Counted from the first letter of the stretch, positions 1 to 9,300 are shown. The stretch is DNA of 26,352 nucleotides from Welwitschia mirabilis (GCA_051453625.1 JBOZIK010000001.1:77951060-77977411), one strand, 5' to 3'. Notes: a model not told the origin generated them from the letters alone. Made by a program: numbers and translations.

Positions 1-385
1 GCTTTGAATTTGGAAAATCCAATTATTCTAACTGTACTTAATGCTGATGATCTTTGCTTGAAAGGCTCAACGATATCAGGCTATTCTTCTAGTCTTGTGC
101 TATTCTAAAAGAGCAAGGATCGTAATTCTTGAACCCTAGAAAGAAGGGTTAGTTGTATTGAAAGAAATTTTTGATATAAGGGAACCAGGAGGCTAAAGGC
201 ATTGTGCTGCCTCCTGAGAGTGGAGTAGGCTGGAGAGCTAAACCACTATAAAACCTTTGGTGCACATTTCTTTTGGTTTTGTTTTTAGTTCAAGTTTTTA
301 ACTATATGTAGTTTTATTCATTCTTCTAGATTAAAAATCTGAAAACGCTATTCATGCTCCCTCTAAGGTGTTTTTGATCTGAACA
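1..385 (+). mobile_element. 3' part of an LTR (same family as 21275-22316 and 24566-25601)
   Basis: This stretch aligns by eye with the last third of the LTR at 24566-25601. Shared landmarks are the block around 185-262 (an AACCAGGAGGCT stretch, then CCTGAGAG, GGAGTAGGCT and AACCACTATAAAA) and the end CTCCCTCTAAGGTG...GATCTGAACA, matching CTCTTCTAGGGTACC...GATCCTAACA there. The LTR would end at about 385 with CA. The following bases carry no tRNA-Met primer site, so this is the outer end of a 3' LTR or a solo LTR. The left end is cut by the window. Confidence 0.7.
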
Positions 386-399
386 ACCTCGTCCTCATC

Positions 400-1440
400 T
401 AGCAAAGGGCATCATTGAACTTCAACTTTCTTTCCTTCACCGAAGGAAGCCTTTGCAGAAGATAAGCCCTTACCCTTGGATAGGAAATTCCCAACACTGA
501 TTAACAAGAAAGGAGTGAGAGCCTAAAGTGGCTGCCCCACCCTTAGGGAGAGATGAGATGTTCTCTCTTACCAAGCTACTCCCAGACCAAACTCTTATTG
601 TTTGAGCATAAAAGGCTGCTATACATATCATCTTCTCATTTTTCTAGGAGTGGGTGAGGTTGGCAGATACCTTCTCGTTAACTAATTTGATCCACGCATA
701 CTTCGTTCCATGGGCAACCACCTTACACATGGCTTCGAAGAATGCTTGAGGAATGTGAGTCCTTTTATCAAAAAGGATGAGCCTGGATTAGCTGAAGAGA
801 CATATTGGTTGGACTAGTTTCTCTTAGAAGATAGACCAAGATACCCTTCTCACTTTTGAGTGCCTCCACAAACACCTCAGGTAACCTCCACTCCCTTAGT
901 GGGTTGGGAAGGTTGTTTAAAGCATTGCCCCAAATCGTTTGAATGTCAAACTAGCTTTTGGAAGGGAGATTAAACATTTCACCGATATCATCGACAAAGA
1001 TAGGAAGTTGGATGTGAGCTGGATTAGGAGATCTTGGAATGTAGACACAAGGGAACCAACTCTACCTCTTGACCAAATCCCAATGAGAAATAACGTCCTC
1101 TACCTGAGCCGGGAAGGTTTGAAAGCTGGGAGAAGAGCTAATTCATACAATCCAACCCATTACTCATTAATATGAATGAGTACTAGTGGGAATCATACTG
1201 ACAAGGTCTAATGACTAGCAAGACCCCATTTCAAGAGGAAGGTACAAGGAAGTGAAGAATCTACAAAAGTTACTCTACAAGGATATTATAAGATTGAAGT
1301 AAGAACTCACTGGTGGATGAGGCAGCAGGAGTACACTAGGCTTCTTTCGTAGCCCTAGAAGAAGATCTATATCTTCAAGGTGATCTTTAGGGATTGAGTT
1401 GCCATCTTAGAAGACATGTGCACAAAATTTACCAAACTTA
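400..1440 (-). pseudogene. Degraded coding relic of unknown family, possibly a retroelement gag-like region
   Basis: The minus strand reads as protein over long stretches with few stops. From about 1045 down to 770 it includes the segment WGNALNNLPNPLREW and then VFVEALKSEKGILVYLLRE, with one internal stop (951-953). After a frame change it continues from about 770 to 640 with FFEAMCKVVAHGTKYAWIKL. Near 1420 there is a possible start reading MSSKMATQSLKI. I recognise no domain. It lies downstream, on the same strand, of a TATA-bearing LTR-like segment (1487-1800), so a gag-like product is an inference from position only. The plus-strand frame at 939-1175 is an antisense shadow of this relic. 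Confidence 0.35.
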
Positions 1441-1486
1441 CATAGAATGCAAGCAAATTGATAGGTGGAAGGTGCAACATGAGGTG

Positions 1487-1800
1487 TCGACCCTCTTTTT
1501 ATAAAGAAAACCTAAGGACTGCACAAAAAGCATGGAATCGTTTCTAAAAGGGAAAACCTAAGGATTGCACAAAAAGCAAGGAATTGTTTCTAAAAGGGTG
1601 TGCTGTGGGCCCCACAACTTTTGTACTTTATATAGGTCACCTCAGTGATAAGGTTGAAGACAACTCAGTTAAAAGTGTAAACTACCTTAATTATGTTGTT
1701 ACATTTTCTTAACCTCTTATGCTTACTCTCATCTCTTTTCTATCCTTTCATGCGGATGCCTAGTGGTGGGTAAGAGTTGGACACTAAACCGACCCCTAGG
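1487..1800 (-). promoter_or_regulatory. LTR-like promoter and leader of a minus-strand element
   Basis: On the minus strand there is a good TATA box (CCTATATAAAG, 1626-1636). It is followed by the duplicated 46-bp unit (1507-1598) and a segment ending GGGTCGACA near 1487, a plausible LTR end. A coding relic begins just beyond it on the same strand. No clear primer-binding site and no second LTR copy are visible, so the LTR identity is tentative. Confidence 0.33.
1507..1598. repeat. Two tandem 46-bp units
   Basis: The units 1507-1552 and 1553-1598 both begin AAAACCTAAGGA and end TTTCTAAAAGGG. They differ at only a few positions, all transitions except one. This is a direct duplication in the putative leader of the minus-strand element. 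Confidence 0.85.
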
Positions 1801-3039
1801 CGCTACGGACCCCTTTTTCCTTTACCTAGTTTTCTATTCTAGCTAGCTTCTCATTCTATTTCACCTCAGCTCTTCTTCTTAACCTCCCCTTCCTCCTTCA
1901 CCTCTTCCCTCGTCCTTTCTTTTCTCCTTCCTTCTTCCTTTCTTTTCCCCTTGCTTCTCCCTTCTCTCCTTTCGCTCTCCTTCTTCCTTCCCCCTTAAGA
2001 TCAGGTTTTGCTCTCCCTTCTAGCTTGAGGTTCCAGCTCAACTTTATGATTCAGATTTAGAGTTCAGCATTGACTCCATCTCTTTCAATTCTGTGTTCTA
2101 CCATCAGTCAGGGTCTTTGGCCTCCTTATCATAGGGAAGACATCTTCAAGTTGCCTCCTCAGCTCAAGATCCCTCTCTAGCCCCATTTTCTCCTATTCTC
2201 CATTACTTCCCCTCTTAATCCTTCCCCTTCTACCTTTTCTCTCTACCCCATCCTCTTCCCCTCTTATTTTCCGTTGACTTGCTTGGTGTGGGATTCTAGG
2301 TCCAGATCCCTTCCCTAGCTCCAAGCAGACAACTCCTATTCTTAAGTGGCTCACAAGAGGAAGAATCAGATGATGATGTTGGATAGCTTGGATCTCCAGC
2401 TTCGATATCCAGCATCATATACTAGGCCAGTTTAGAACCTCAAATCCTCCAGAGGCCCCCTTATCCACTTCATGAAGACCCCTTTCTTTGATTTTCTATT
2501 TTCTCCCTTTTCCTTCTTCGTTTTCATTTTTTCCTCCCCTCTTCTTCTTCTCTCCATATGCCACCTACCTAGGTTCCACGTCCAATGTGTGGAATCCAAA
2601 TCAATACCACGCACAGGGCATGGAATTCCGTCGACTCCTTTCCTCCATTTTCCTATAGCCTGCTGTTCTAGTTTTCGTCTACAGAATCTAGTTTCTTGAG
2701 TCTCCCACATCACATCTCTTTAGTCAATATCTTCCTTAGACATAGTTCTTCAAAGAAGACTATTGTTCTTCAATACTCTGCACACGTTTCTTTATTAAGG
2801 GCGTGATCATTCCGTTCACATCATCATTCCATCTTCAAAAATGTCCTAAGGTTGTATTAAATCCTTAGAGTAATCTTGCAAGCTCACCAATGACATTACA
2901 CCACGAGGTGAGTACCAGCCTGATGCCCAACTAGGTGACCACTATTCTAGTGGAGTGATCCGCTCTAGTACCATCAAGCACTAGCCAACCATCCCTCCAT
3001 GTTTCTACAACTCCTCCATCGATCTTCCACTTCTACCTC
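1801..3039. other. Non-genic stretch with a polypyrimidine tract
   Basis: I see no gene here. About 1860-2000 is almost pure C/T on the plus strand (runs such as TTCTCCTTCCTTCTTCC), and 2170-2280 and 2460-2560 are also pyrimidine-rich. Two overlapping open frames at 2432-2713 (one per strand) are by-products of this composition. A purine-rich transcript leader of a minus-strand retroelement could look like this, but nothing supports that directly. Confidence 0.5.
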
Positions 3040-3336
3040 TGTAGGATTTGAAAGATCCGAGGAATGCAACTTGGGCGCAAAACGAGGAGAAATTCCCAGG
3101 GAGCATGGAAGATCATGCCATTCAATTCAGCTCAGATTTTATTAAAAAATAAATAACTTTGTTCATGAGAAAATGCCATATCTGACATTCAAGATTTCTA
3201 TCACATCTCAATAACATGACTATGACTCCAACAAACACTAATAAACTCATGCACATGGGCATTTGACTTGTGCATTATTTTAAATTAAAATCCAACACAC
3301 ATACTACAAATGTGTTAATAAAATATCCTTCAAACA
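3040..3336 (-). repeat. Complete 297-bp LTR (copy A)
   Basis: On the minus strand it begins TGTTTGAAGG directly after the purine run at 3337-3346 and ends CCTACA at 3040, giving the TG...CA limits of an LTR. Related copies are at 4319-4420 (same strand, last third), 4439-4698 (opposite strand, first four fifths) and 5436-5550 (opposite strand, last part). Confidence 0.75.
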
Positions 3337-3994
3337 CCCCCTTAATGTTAAGTCTAGAATATGTGAAAGACTGACATCACCATATAAAGTGGATTTAAAA
3401 GTGGATAAACGAGAGGGGAATTTTTGAGTAACGATGCGTATCACCAAGTAGTAGTTTAGATTCCAATAAATCATGGCCTTCTACAAATGGGATTTCTATG
3501 GAATCCCTTACATAAATGTTGTTGTGATATTTTGCTGCTTCAAAAAAAATTGCAAGGAAAAGGTAGTAGCAAGTAGGTCCTTATTTTATTTGATGATTTC
3601 TCCGTGGTGTCCTGAAATGCATATAGGCTTTTTCCTCAGACCCATCACTTGAGTTTCTGAAGCCAAAATCGAATGAACATCCGTCATGCTTAGTGGCAAA
3701 GAATGAAACTCTCAATTCGACACGAAAAAGGACTTTGAGCTGGGTTGGAATCATAGAAAAAGTCTTCTCATCTGTGATTAATTGAAGCCAAATCCATATG
3801 TTCTTGCACTTTCATTTTCATTAGAACAATGCACAAATGATAATCTTCAGCCCCTTTGTTGTGGTTGAGATTTCAAGAAAACAAACGTCTGAGAATTAAG
3901 AAAGAATTGTAGCAAATCTCTGATTTGCTTATTTAGGCCTGTCATCAGCTACTTTCTCTTCAACCCTTCCTTTTGCATTTCCTAAAAAGGAGAG

Positions 3995-4280
3995 ATGGTT
4001 GTGCCCCTAATTGATATTGTAGGTTTCCACGGAACCAAGAGAGAGCAGATAAAGTCTAAGATTGCAAAGGCTTGCAAAGAAAAAGGATTCTTTCAGGTGA
4101 ACTTTCCAACACTAAAATTTCTTCAAATTCTAAGATCATGAAAAACACATCAAACACATTTTCTATGAGTGAGTCTTTGTGGGCATAGCTGATTTCCTAT
4201 AGATGGTCAGGGGCATGTCGATGAAACACTAGATGAATGAGAAGGACAAGGATATAGGTCCAAGGATAGAGGATATGTGG
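3995..4280 (+). pseudogene. Fragment of a 2-oxoglutarate/Fe(II) dioxygenase gene, ACC-oxidase-like (exons 1 and 2)
   Basis: Exon 1 (3995-4096) starts at an ATG and reads MVVPLIDIVGFHG, ending ACKEKGFFQ before a GTGAAC donor. This is the start of the DIOX_N domain typical of ACC oxidase and related 2OG dioxygenases, whose first intron falls after the same WGFFQ/E position. After a 106-bp intron an acceptor (CTATAG, ending 4202) is followed by a decayed exon 2 reading MVRGMSMKH, a stop, then MNEKDK. Family members have VNHG plus a helix there; the NH pair is lost. The catalytic HxD...H and RxS region is absent. The fragment lies antisense inside the LTR element 3040-4420. Exon 1 is convincing, exon 2 less so, and the exact subfamily cannot be fixed from 34 residues. 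Confidence 0.65.
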
Positions 4281-4301
4281 TAAGATAGATGACCTCAAAA
4301 C

Positions 4302-4317
4302 GAGGCTTTGATACCAA
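4302..4317 (-). promoter_or_regulatory. Primer-binding site for initiator tRNA-Met
   Basis: The minus strand reads TTGGTATCAAAGCCTC one base after the LTR end at 4319. It resembles the plant LTR-retrotransposon primer site TGGTATCAGAGC, complementary to the 3' end of initiator tRNA-Met. It fixes 4319 as an LTR/internal junction. Confidence 0.7.
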
Positions 4318-4318
4318 G

Positions 4319-4420
4319 TGCAGGATTTGAAAGATCCACTGAACGCAACTTGGCGAAAACTGGGAGAAATTTCTAAGGAGCTTGGAAAAACATGCCATTC
4401 AATTCAGCTCAAATTTTATT
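4319..4420 (-). repeat. 3' end of the 5' LTR (copy D), truncated
   Basis: The plus-strand sequence from TGCAGGATTTGAAAGATCC to AAATTTTATT parallels the start of copy A at 3040. Similarity stops sharply at 4420, where the sequence jumps to GAGGGCAGGGGGTGGGGGG and then an opposite-facing LTR. Confidence 0.7.
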
Positions 4421-4438
4421 GAGGGCAGGGGGTGGGGG

Positions 4439-4698
4439 GTTTGAAGGATCTTTTACTATATTAATTTATTTGTAGTATGTGTGTTGGCTTTTACTTTAAA
4501 ATAATGCACAAGGGGAATGCCCACATGCATGAGCTTATTAGTGTTTGTTGGAGTCATATTTAGGGCGCAAATCCTATGTTATCGAGATTGGATAGAATTC
4601 TTGAATGCCAAATATGTGATTTTCTCGTGTATAAATTTGTACATTTTTTAATAAAATTTGAGCTAAATTGAATGGCATGATCTTCCATGCTCCCTCGG
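4439..4698 (+). repeat. LTR copy B, opposite orientation, lacking its 3' end
   Basis: It follows a G-rich run (4421-4438) that resembles a polypurine tract. It begins GTTTGAAGGATC and tracks the minus strand of copy A through GTAGTATGTGTGTTGG, ATAATGCACAAG and GAATGGCATGATCTTCCATG to CCCTCGG, where similarity ends. It has an insertion of about 20 bp near 4560-4580 relative to copy A. With copy A it forms inverted repeats around the dioxygenase fragment. Confidence 0.75.
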
Positions 4699-5094
4699 AA
4701 AAAGAGTTAAGGACATAAATTAGGGGAAAATACTAGATAGATGGCACAGAGCAGGAAGAGCGAAGGATTTTGCTTCACAACCTTTTTTCCAAAAATAATG
4801 GCACAAAAACATTGAGGGATTTATCTCTATGAGTTTCTCTTCAGAATCTTCAGAGGAGATGTAGGATAACGAACTTCCAGAGGGTAGCAGCAAGAAAAAG
4901 GAATGGAACTAAAATCCCCAACTAGCTATTTTGTTTGAATCTTTTTGAAACAGCTTCATGTCATCTATTTTGTTAATGGTATTTGTTTTATAGTTTGAAG
5001 CATGACCAATAATTAATAACTTCATTTTTTAATGTACGTTTAAATATTGTATATAAAGCAAAGTTAAAAAGAGTTTTATTGTTAAATGTTGGGA
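4699..5094. other. No feature recognised
   Basis: AT-rich DNA with no coding frame, RNA or repeat that I can identify. It separates LTR copy B from the minisatellite. Confidence 0.5.
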
Positions 5095-5265
5095 TTGTTC
5101 CTTGCTGTGGTTAGTACACATTGTCATGGTCAGTCCATATTGTTGTGGTTACTCCACATTGTCATGGTTAGTCTGATTTGTTGTGGTTACTCCACATTGT
5201 CATAGTTAGTGTTAGTCCACGTTATCATGGTTAGTCTACTTTGTAATGGTTACTTCATACGTGAT
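5095..5265. repeat. Degenerate minisatellite, about 18-20 bp unit
   Basis: About eight to nine imperfect units alternate between CATTGTCATGGTTAGTCC-like and TTGTTGTGGTTACTCCA-like sequences. The array is imperfect, with a small internal duplication (GTTAGTGTTAGTCC near 5206-5219). Confidence 0.8.
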
Positions 5266-5435
5266 GTGATAAATTTTATATGAAATACTATGCTAGAAGC
5301 ATGTTTTAGCACTTTACTTCTAATGACAATCTAATTCTTAGATCAATCATCAAGAGGGGGGTTTCTTGAAATTCTCTCTGTATTTTTGCATTACACTTTC
5401 CATTGTTGTCCCTTGTCAAACTCTCATTCCCATTT

Positions 5436-5550
5436 TTCCTTTGAATTCTTAAAATTGATCTAAAGTGAATGGCATGATCTTCCATGATCCCTAGGAATCT
5501 CTCCCACTTTTGGACCTGAGCCATCTTCAACGGATCTTTCAAATCCTACA
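5436..5550 (+). repeat. 3' end of an LTR of the same family (copy C)
   Basis: The segment GTGAATGGCATGATCTTCCA followed by GGATCTTTCAAATCCTACA matches the minus strand of copy A and ends with the same terminus at 5550. No primer site follows. A purine run AAGAGGGGGG then TTTCTTGAA at 5350-5365 could mark the beginning of this copy, making the LTR about 190 bp. The minus-strand open frame 5306-5542 is only this LTR. Confidence 0.6.
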
Positions 5551-6555
5551 ATCTCAATGATGAAATAGCGGTTAGCTCAAGGACGATGAGGACAACTAGA
5601 CAACAAGGAGATGCTATCTGGATCCCTTTCCATCATCACATCTCCTTCCCCTTCTTCCACATCACTCCTTTTTCTCTGCCTCCCATCTGAGAGGCAGTCT
5701 TTCCCTTTCTCTCTTGCTTTTAGGTCTCTGCATCTGGGAGACCCTTAATATTTTCTTTGTATTTCCCTTGTTACCATCCAGTATTGTAAAAGTTATCCGT
5801 AAGATTGGAGCTTCCTTCCTTATACACCAAATAGTGATCCCACCTTCACCTCTCTTGTAGACTCTCAACTAGCTAATGGTTTCACCTTCTCTACAAGGAA
5901 GACTCATGAAGACCACGGAGGAAGCTTTTATCAACTACACATCTTTGACAATTTCAATGCTTTTCGTCAATTTTTGTAATCCTTTTTTTTAAGTTATTTA
6001 TTTTTGTAGTGTAACAATCCTCCCTTCTCCTCGCTTGGGAGAGACCTATTTATACTCCTCTCTCTATTTCAAGGGAGAATAAGGTTTTTAGAGAAATATT
6101 AATAAAAGAGTTCCATTTGTTTCTCAATATTTTGTTACTTAATTTCTTTAGGCACAAGAGAGTACGGAGGACCTTTCCTTGGGCAATCTTTGCCTTGTGA
6201 GAGAAAGAGAGAGACCCTTTACTAGAGGAAGAACACCGTCCCGGTGTACCCTTTCTCGTCCCCCGTTTTTGAAGAACTATGCCCATTCAATTCTAGCCTT
6301 GAAAGGAGATCTAATTGGAACCTCTATTCCCAGATCTAAGGACTATTCCATACCCTTCACCCAACACCTTAGAACAGTCTGAGGGCAGCTCCTTCTTCGG
6401 GAACTCCTCCCCTTTATTCCTTACCCTTTATCTCTTTTTTTTTTTCTTCTTACCTGCCTTAGTACCCATGAGGTTTTACCAACTCGGCCTAGCCCATGCT
6501 TTAACCTTATCCCGCGGTTACTCTATACCTTAATGGAATTTGTATTGGGTACCTA
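5551..6555. other. Non-genic; possible LTR/polypurine-tract junction at 6016
   Basis: On the minus strand a purine tract (6017-6035, GAGGAGAAGGGAGGAT at its end) is directly followed by TGTTACACTAC, the pattern of a polypurine tract and LTR start. A TATA-like GTATAAATAG lies at about 6047-6056 on the same strand. No second LTR copy was found. The several open frames here (5662-5868, 6050-6286, 6179-6533) overlap on both strands and resemble no protein I know. Confidence 0.3.
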
Positions 6556-6565
6556 NNNNNNNNNN
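6556..6565. other. Assembly gap (10 N)
   Basis: Ten undetermined bases. Any frame crossing it is unreliable. Confidence 1.
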
Positions 6566-7984
6566 TCCTCTAAAACAAGTCTAGGACCTGATCCTAGAAA
6601 GGGGATACTATTGTCTTTTCCAAGCCTAGAAAAGAGAATTTGCATCAACAATTACTTTAGTGTGAAATATGTTTATCATTCAATACTTATTCTTGATACT
6701 ACGTTTTGTAAATTTTCAAGTAAGCACTTAATCTTTGTTAGATAATTTACTATCAGAAAAGAGAATAGTATGTAATTTTTGTAGTATATTATGCAAATAC
6801 TTTTAATTGAATTTTTAGTTTGTATGAGATTGGACATACCTACCTTTTATGATGCACTCATGATGAGGGGTTTTACTCATCCAATGCCATGAGGAAAAGT
6901 TGATAATATAAATGCATTATGTGTAGAGGGAGCTCTTTTAAACCTCTTCCATAGGAGCCTAACTTCAAGGGAAGAAAATTTCTTAACTAACTTCAAATTT
7001 GCTTTGAGGTTTTCTCATCATTGAAAAAGGGTGATTCTTGGAAGTACAAAAGTTTCAGTGCATCAATGATGATCAAAAGTCCTAATGATATTTAGAAGTT
7101 TTCATATGCTTAATAATCTTCAGAATTTTCAATGATTTCAATAGATTTTAGAGGTTGTTAAAGGAATTTAGAAGCTTAAAAGGATCATGTTGTATACCCT
7201 TTCAAGTTGCATAAGGTGGGGGATCACCAACCAAGGCTATAGATCAACTATTTAGGACGTGCTGGATGTAGATATGCAACCATGGAGATGAGTGAATTAT
7301 CTTCTTGGCAAGCAACCCCCCAATCTTAAGTGTTTTGGGTAGATCTCAAGTGGGAGAATACCCTTTGTTCAACTGGTGACATTGCAGGTTTGATTTCTTG
7401 TCTGTTAGGCATTCATTCTTCAACTTTTGTGCACCATTCAATTGCCTATCAAGATTCAATATAGACATCCTTATCATCATCATGGGACATAGGCCATGAT
7501 TGATGCTCTCCATCTCTAAGAAGCTTGGCCCTCCATTCATGAGGATAGATCCAAATAAAGACACTCTCTAATTTGGCACAACATTTTTCAAAAGTGGGAT
7601 GCATCTTCATTTATCAATGTGAGGGGGAACAAGACTAGTCATGATGTTGCCTATACTTGATAATTGCATATGTTGGAAGTACGATGTGGGGTTTAGATCC
7701 CAAGTTTTGAGTTCAGAGCATTAGTATGTTGGAATTATGAGAATTGAAAAATTCAGTAAAAACCAAAACACTCTAGTTTTTTGGTGATTGTTGTTAACAA
7801 TACAATTGTTGTTAATAAAGGAGCATTGAAACAACATAAGATGAGGGGTATGAAGTATACAAAAAGCCACCAAACATTTCTAGTGAGGTTATGCACTCAT
7901 GTTCAAAAAATCTGCAGTAGTTAAATACAATGACAAGTTCAAGAATACACCTAAACGGACTTTCATACTCCATGAGAAGGTTAT
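6566..7984. other. No gene recognised; faint minus-strand coding traces
   Basis: No clear gene. On the minus strand between about 7600 and 7350 one frame reads coherent protein-like segments (for example KLESVFIWIYPHEWRAKLL) before stops. It lies downstream of the WNK relic on the same strand and could be its decayed C-terminal part, but I cannot match it to any domain. Confidence 0.3.
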
Positions 7985-8345
7985 TTCTTACATATTAATA
8001 AAAATCAATGGTACATTTTTACATTAACTATAGGGGTACTTCAAGTAATCATTTCTAATAGACACATGCCAAAAGAATAGATGTCAACTAGTTCATTATT
8101 TTCCTTCATCTAATTCAGGGCCCATGAACGCTCGGATACTTGCAAGTTTGGAAATCATATATGTCGACATTGGAAAAGAGGCTCTAGTAAATCAATTACT
8201 TCAAATACAGTACCAGTATTAAAACAAAACTATGGTTCATTTGCTTTGCATTTATCCCTATGCCAAAAAGCTAGATATTCCAACATAATTATTGCATTGC
8301 ACTTTTTTCGGGAGAAACGAGGACCAAACCATATAGAAACCAATT
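7985..8345 (-). pseudogene. WNK-type protein kinase relic (catalytic domain, subdomains VIb to IX)
   Basis: Minus-strand translation in shifting frames gives the kinase landmarks in order: a helix before the catalytic loop (MLEYLAFW), HRD at 8254-8262 followed by KCKANEP and NTGTV (WNK proteins have HRDLKCDN and NTGEV), a damaged DLGLA region, FMGPEL (APE motif) near 8115-8130, NELVDIYSFGMCLLEMIT at about 8047-8092, and YPYS-stop-CKN at 8015-8038. The NELVDIYSFGMC plus YPYSEC pair is distinctive of plant WNK kinases, which regulate ion transport, flowering time and stress signalling. Several frameshifts and in-frame stops and a lost Asp/Leu in the catalytic loop make it non-functional. No introns are apparent across the part seen, and the N-terminal lobe with the relocated WNK lysine was not found. 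Confidence 0.75.
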
Positions 8346-8432
8346 GATAAACCACAAAGGATATGCATGCATTTTTTAGAGGAATCAATTGGCAATAAAC
8401 AATATGACTAAATAACACCTTGCCTCTACAAA

Positions 8433-8498
8433 CACAAGAGATAAAGAATTCATACATTTTATGGAAAAATAATCTCTTATCAACCTCATGGTATAAAG
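8433..8498. repeat. Left part of a duplicated segment, interrupted by the 8499-9650 insertion
   Basis: The sequence ACACAAGAGATAAAGAATTC through CTTATCAACCTCATGG to ATAAAG matches 10334-10401 closely. In the second copy this runs straight into AATTTGAAAC, which here is found only after 9661. The first copy is therefore the interrupted version. Confidence 0.8.
8488..8498. repeat. Left target-site duplication
   Basis: ATGGTATAAAG at 8488-8498 pairs with ATGGGATAAAG at 9651-9661. The uninterrupted copy at 10391-10401 has a single ATGGCATAAAG. The one variable base differs in all three copies, as expected of an old insertion. Confidence 0.75.
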
Positions 8499-8504
8499 CA
8501 TAGT

Positions 8505-8600
8505 TAGATGGATCGAAGCGGATCGTGGAGCATTTTTTTTCATTAGGAGATTCCGGATCACTGGATCACTCTAGATTGTTTTATGGATTGCCACAGATTG
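8505..8600. repeat. Left subterminal GGATC motif cluster
   Basis: Repeated GGATCG, GGATCACT and GGATTGCC motifs lie within about 100 bp of the left end of the insertion. A matching cluster is at the right end (9468-9645). Such clusters are transposase-binding sites in hAT-type elements; here that is only an inference. Confidence 0.5.
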
Positions 8601-8981
8601 CATAAATTATATATTTTAAAATTTTTGTAAATATGGTCATTGCAGATTACAAAATAAAAGTTTTGTAAATAGTGGAAGATTCTTTTTGAGTTGTGTAAAT
8701 GACGTCTTTAGCAAGAGCCTCTACTTACTCCATACCCGAAAATGCTTTCCTTCAATGATTTTAATGAATTCCTAAAGGCCTTTGCTTTTGTCTGTCAGAC
8801 TGTTGCAATTCCATATGCTGTGTGTTGTGGTTAGTAAGCAAAATGCATAGGTGGTGAATTCTGGCATTATTTCTTCCTTTTTCCTCCCAAAGAATTTACG
8901 TTGTCAATTTCTAGTTTACGATTCTTGGTTGAATAGCATTATGCTCTTGCACCTCTTTCTCTAGTTCATAGTCTTGTTGTC

Positions 8982-9300
8982 ATTTAAAGTGAATTTTGCA
9001 TCTAAGATGCTTCTTGTCTTGACATACATGTCAAGCACGATAATTCTTATATAAACAGAAGACTCAAAATCACTCTTAATAACATACCCATGAAGTTGTT
9101 TCCGCCTTTCCCGTAAAGCTTAGTTGATATTTGATAAATTTGCAGAGCCTCTAGTACACTAGAAACGATAAAACGATCCACATTGATACTGCTCTGCAAC
9201 ATCCTTTTGAACAGATGAAATGCTTTTTCTCCCTTCTTGTTTTGCACAAAACCAAAAATTATGGCATTGCAGCGCATCAAATCAAACTCCTGCAACTGCT
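8982..9300 (-). pseudogene. PPR (pentatricopeptide repeat) protein gene fragment
   Basis: The minus strand reads CNAIIFGFVQNKKGEKAFHL, then KRMLQSSINVDRFIVSSVLE, in one frame. After a frameshift near 9092 it continues HGYVIKSDFESSVYIR and LDMYVKTRSILDAKF to about 8982. This is the repeat pattern of plant PLS-class PPR proteins (WNxxIxGxxQN..A..LF..M, then a VHGYVIKSGF..LVDMYSKCGSI-like repeat), which bind organellar RNA. About three repeats are present, with no start, signal peptide or E/DYW end. It lies inside the 8499-9650 insertion and seems to have been carried there. Assignment to PPR is strong; which parent gene it came from is unknown. Confidence 0.75.

Larger units (their letters stand above)
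3040..4420 (-). mobile_element. Small non-autonomous LTR retrotransposon enclosing a dioxygenase gene fragment
   Basis: Read on the minus strand, this has the order: end of a 5' LTR (4420 to 4319), primer-binding site TTGGTATCAAAGCC (about 4304-4317), roughly 960 bp of internal DNA, a polypurine tract ATTAAGGGGG (3337-3346), and a 3' LTR (3336 to 3040) that starts TGTTTGAAGG and ends AATCCTACA. The two LTR ends agree at about 85% by eye over about 100 bp. No gag or pol reading is visible inside, so the element would depend on enzymes supplied by others (TRIM-like). The interior carries a 2OG-Fe(II) dioxygenase fragment on the opposite strand. The 5' LTR is broken at 4420, where an opposite-facing LTR copy begins, so no target-site duplication can be checked. 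Confidence 0.6.

Noticed and set aside
939-1175. 78-residue plus-strand open frame
   Set aside because: The opposite strand gives a longer, more protein-like reading in the same place with continuation on both sides; no family is recognised on the plus strand.
2432-2713. Overlapping open frames on both strands
   Set aside because: They are caused by polypyrimidine composition (Lys/Glu/Arg-rich one way, Phe/Leu/Ser-rich the other) and show no domain.
5306-5542. Minus-strand frame with a MAQVQKWERFLG-like sequence
   Set aside because: It is antisense to LTR copy C; the start of the peptide is just the LTR end read backwards.
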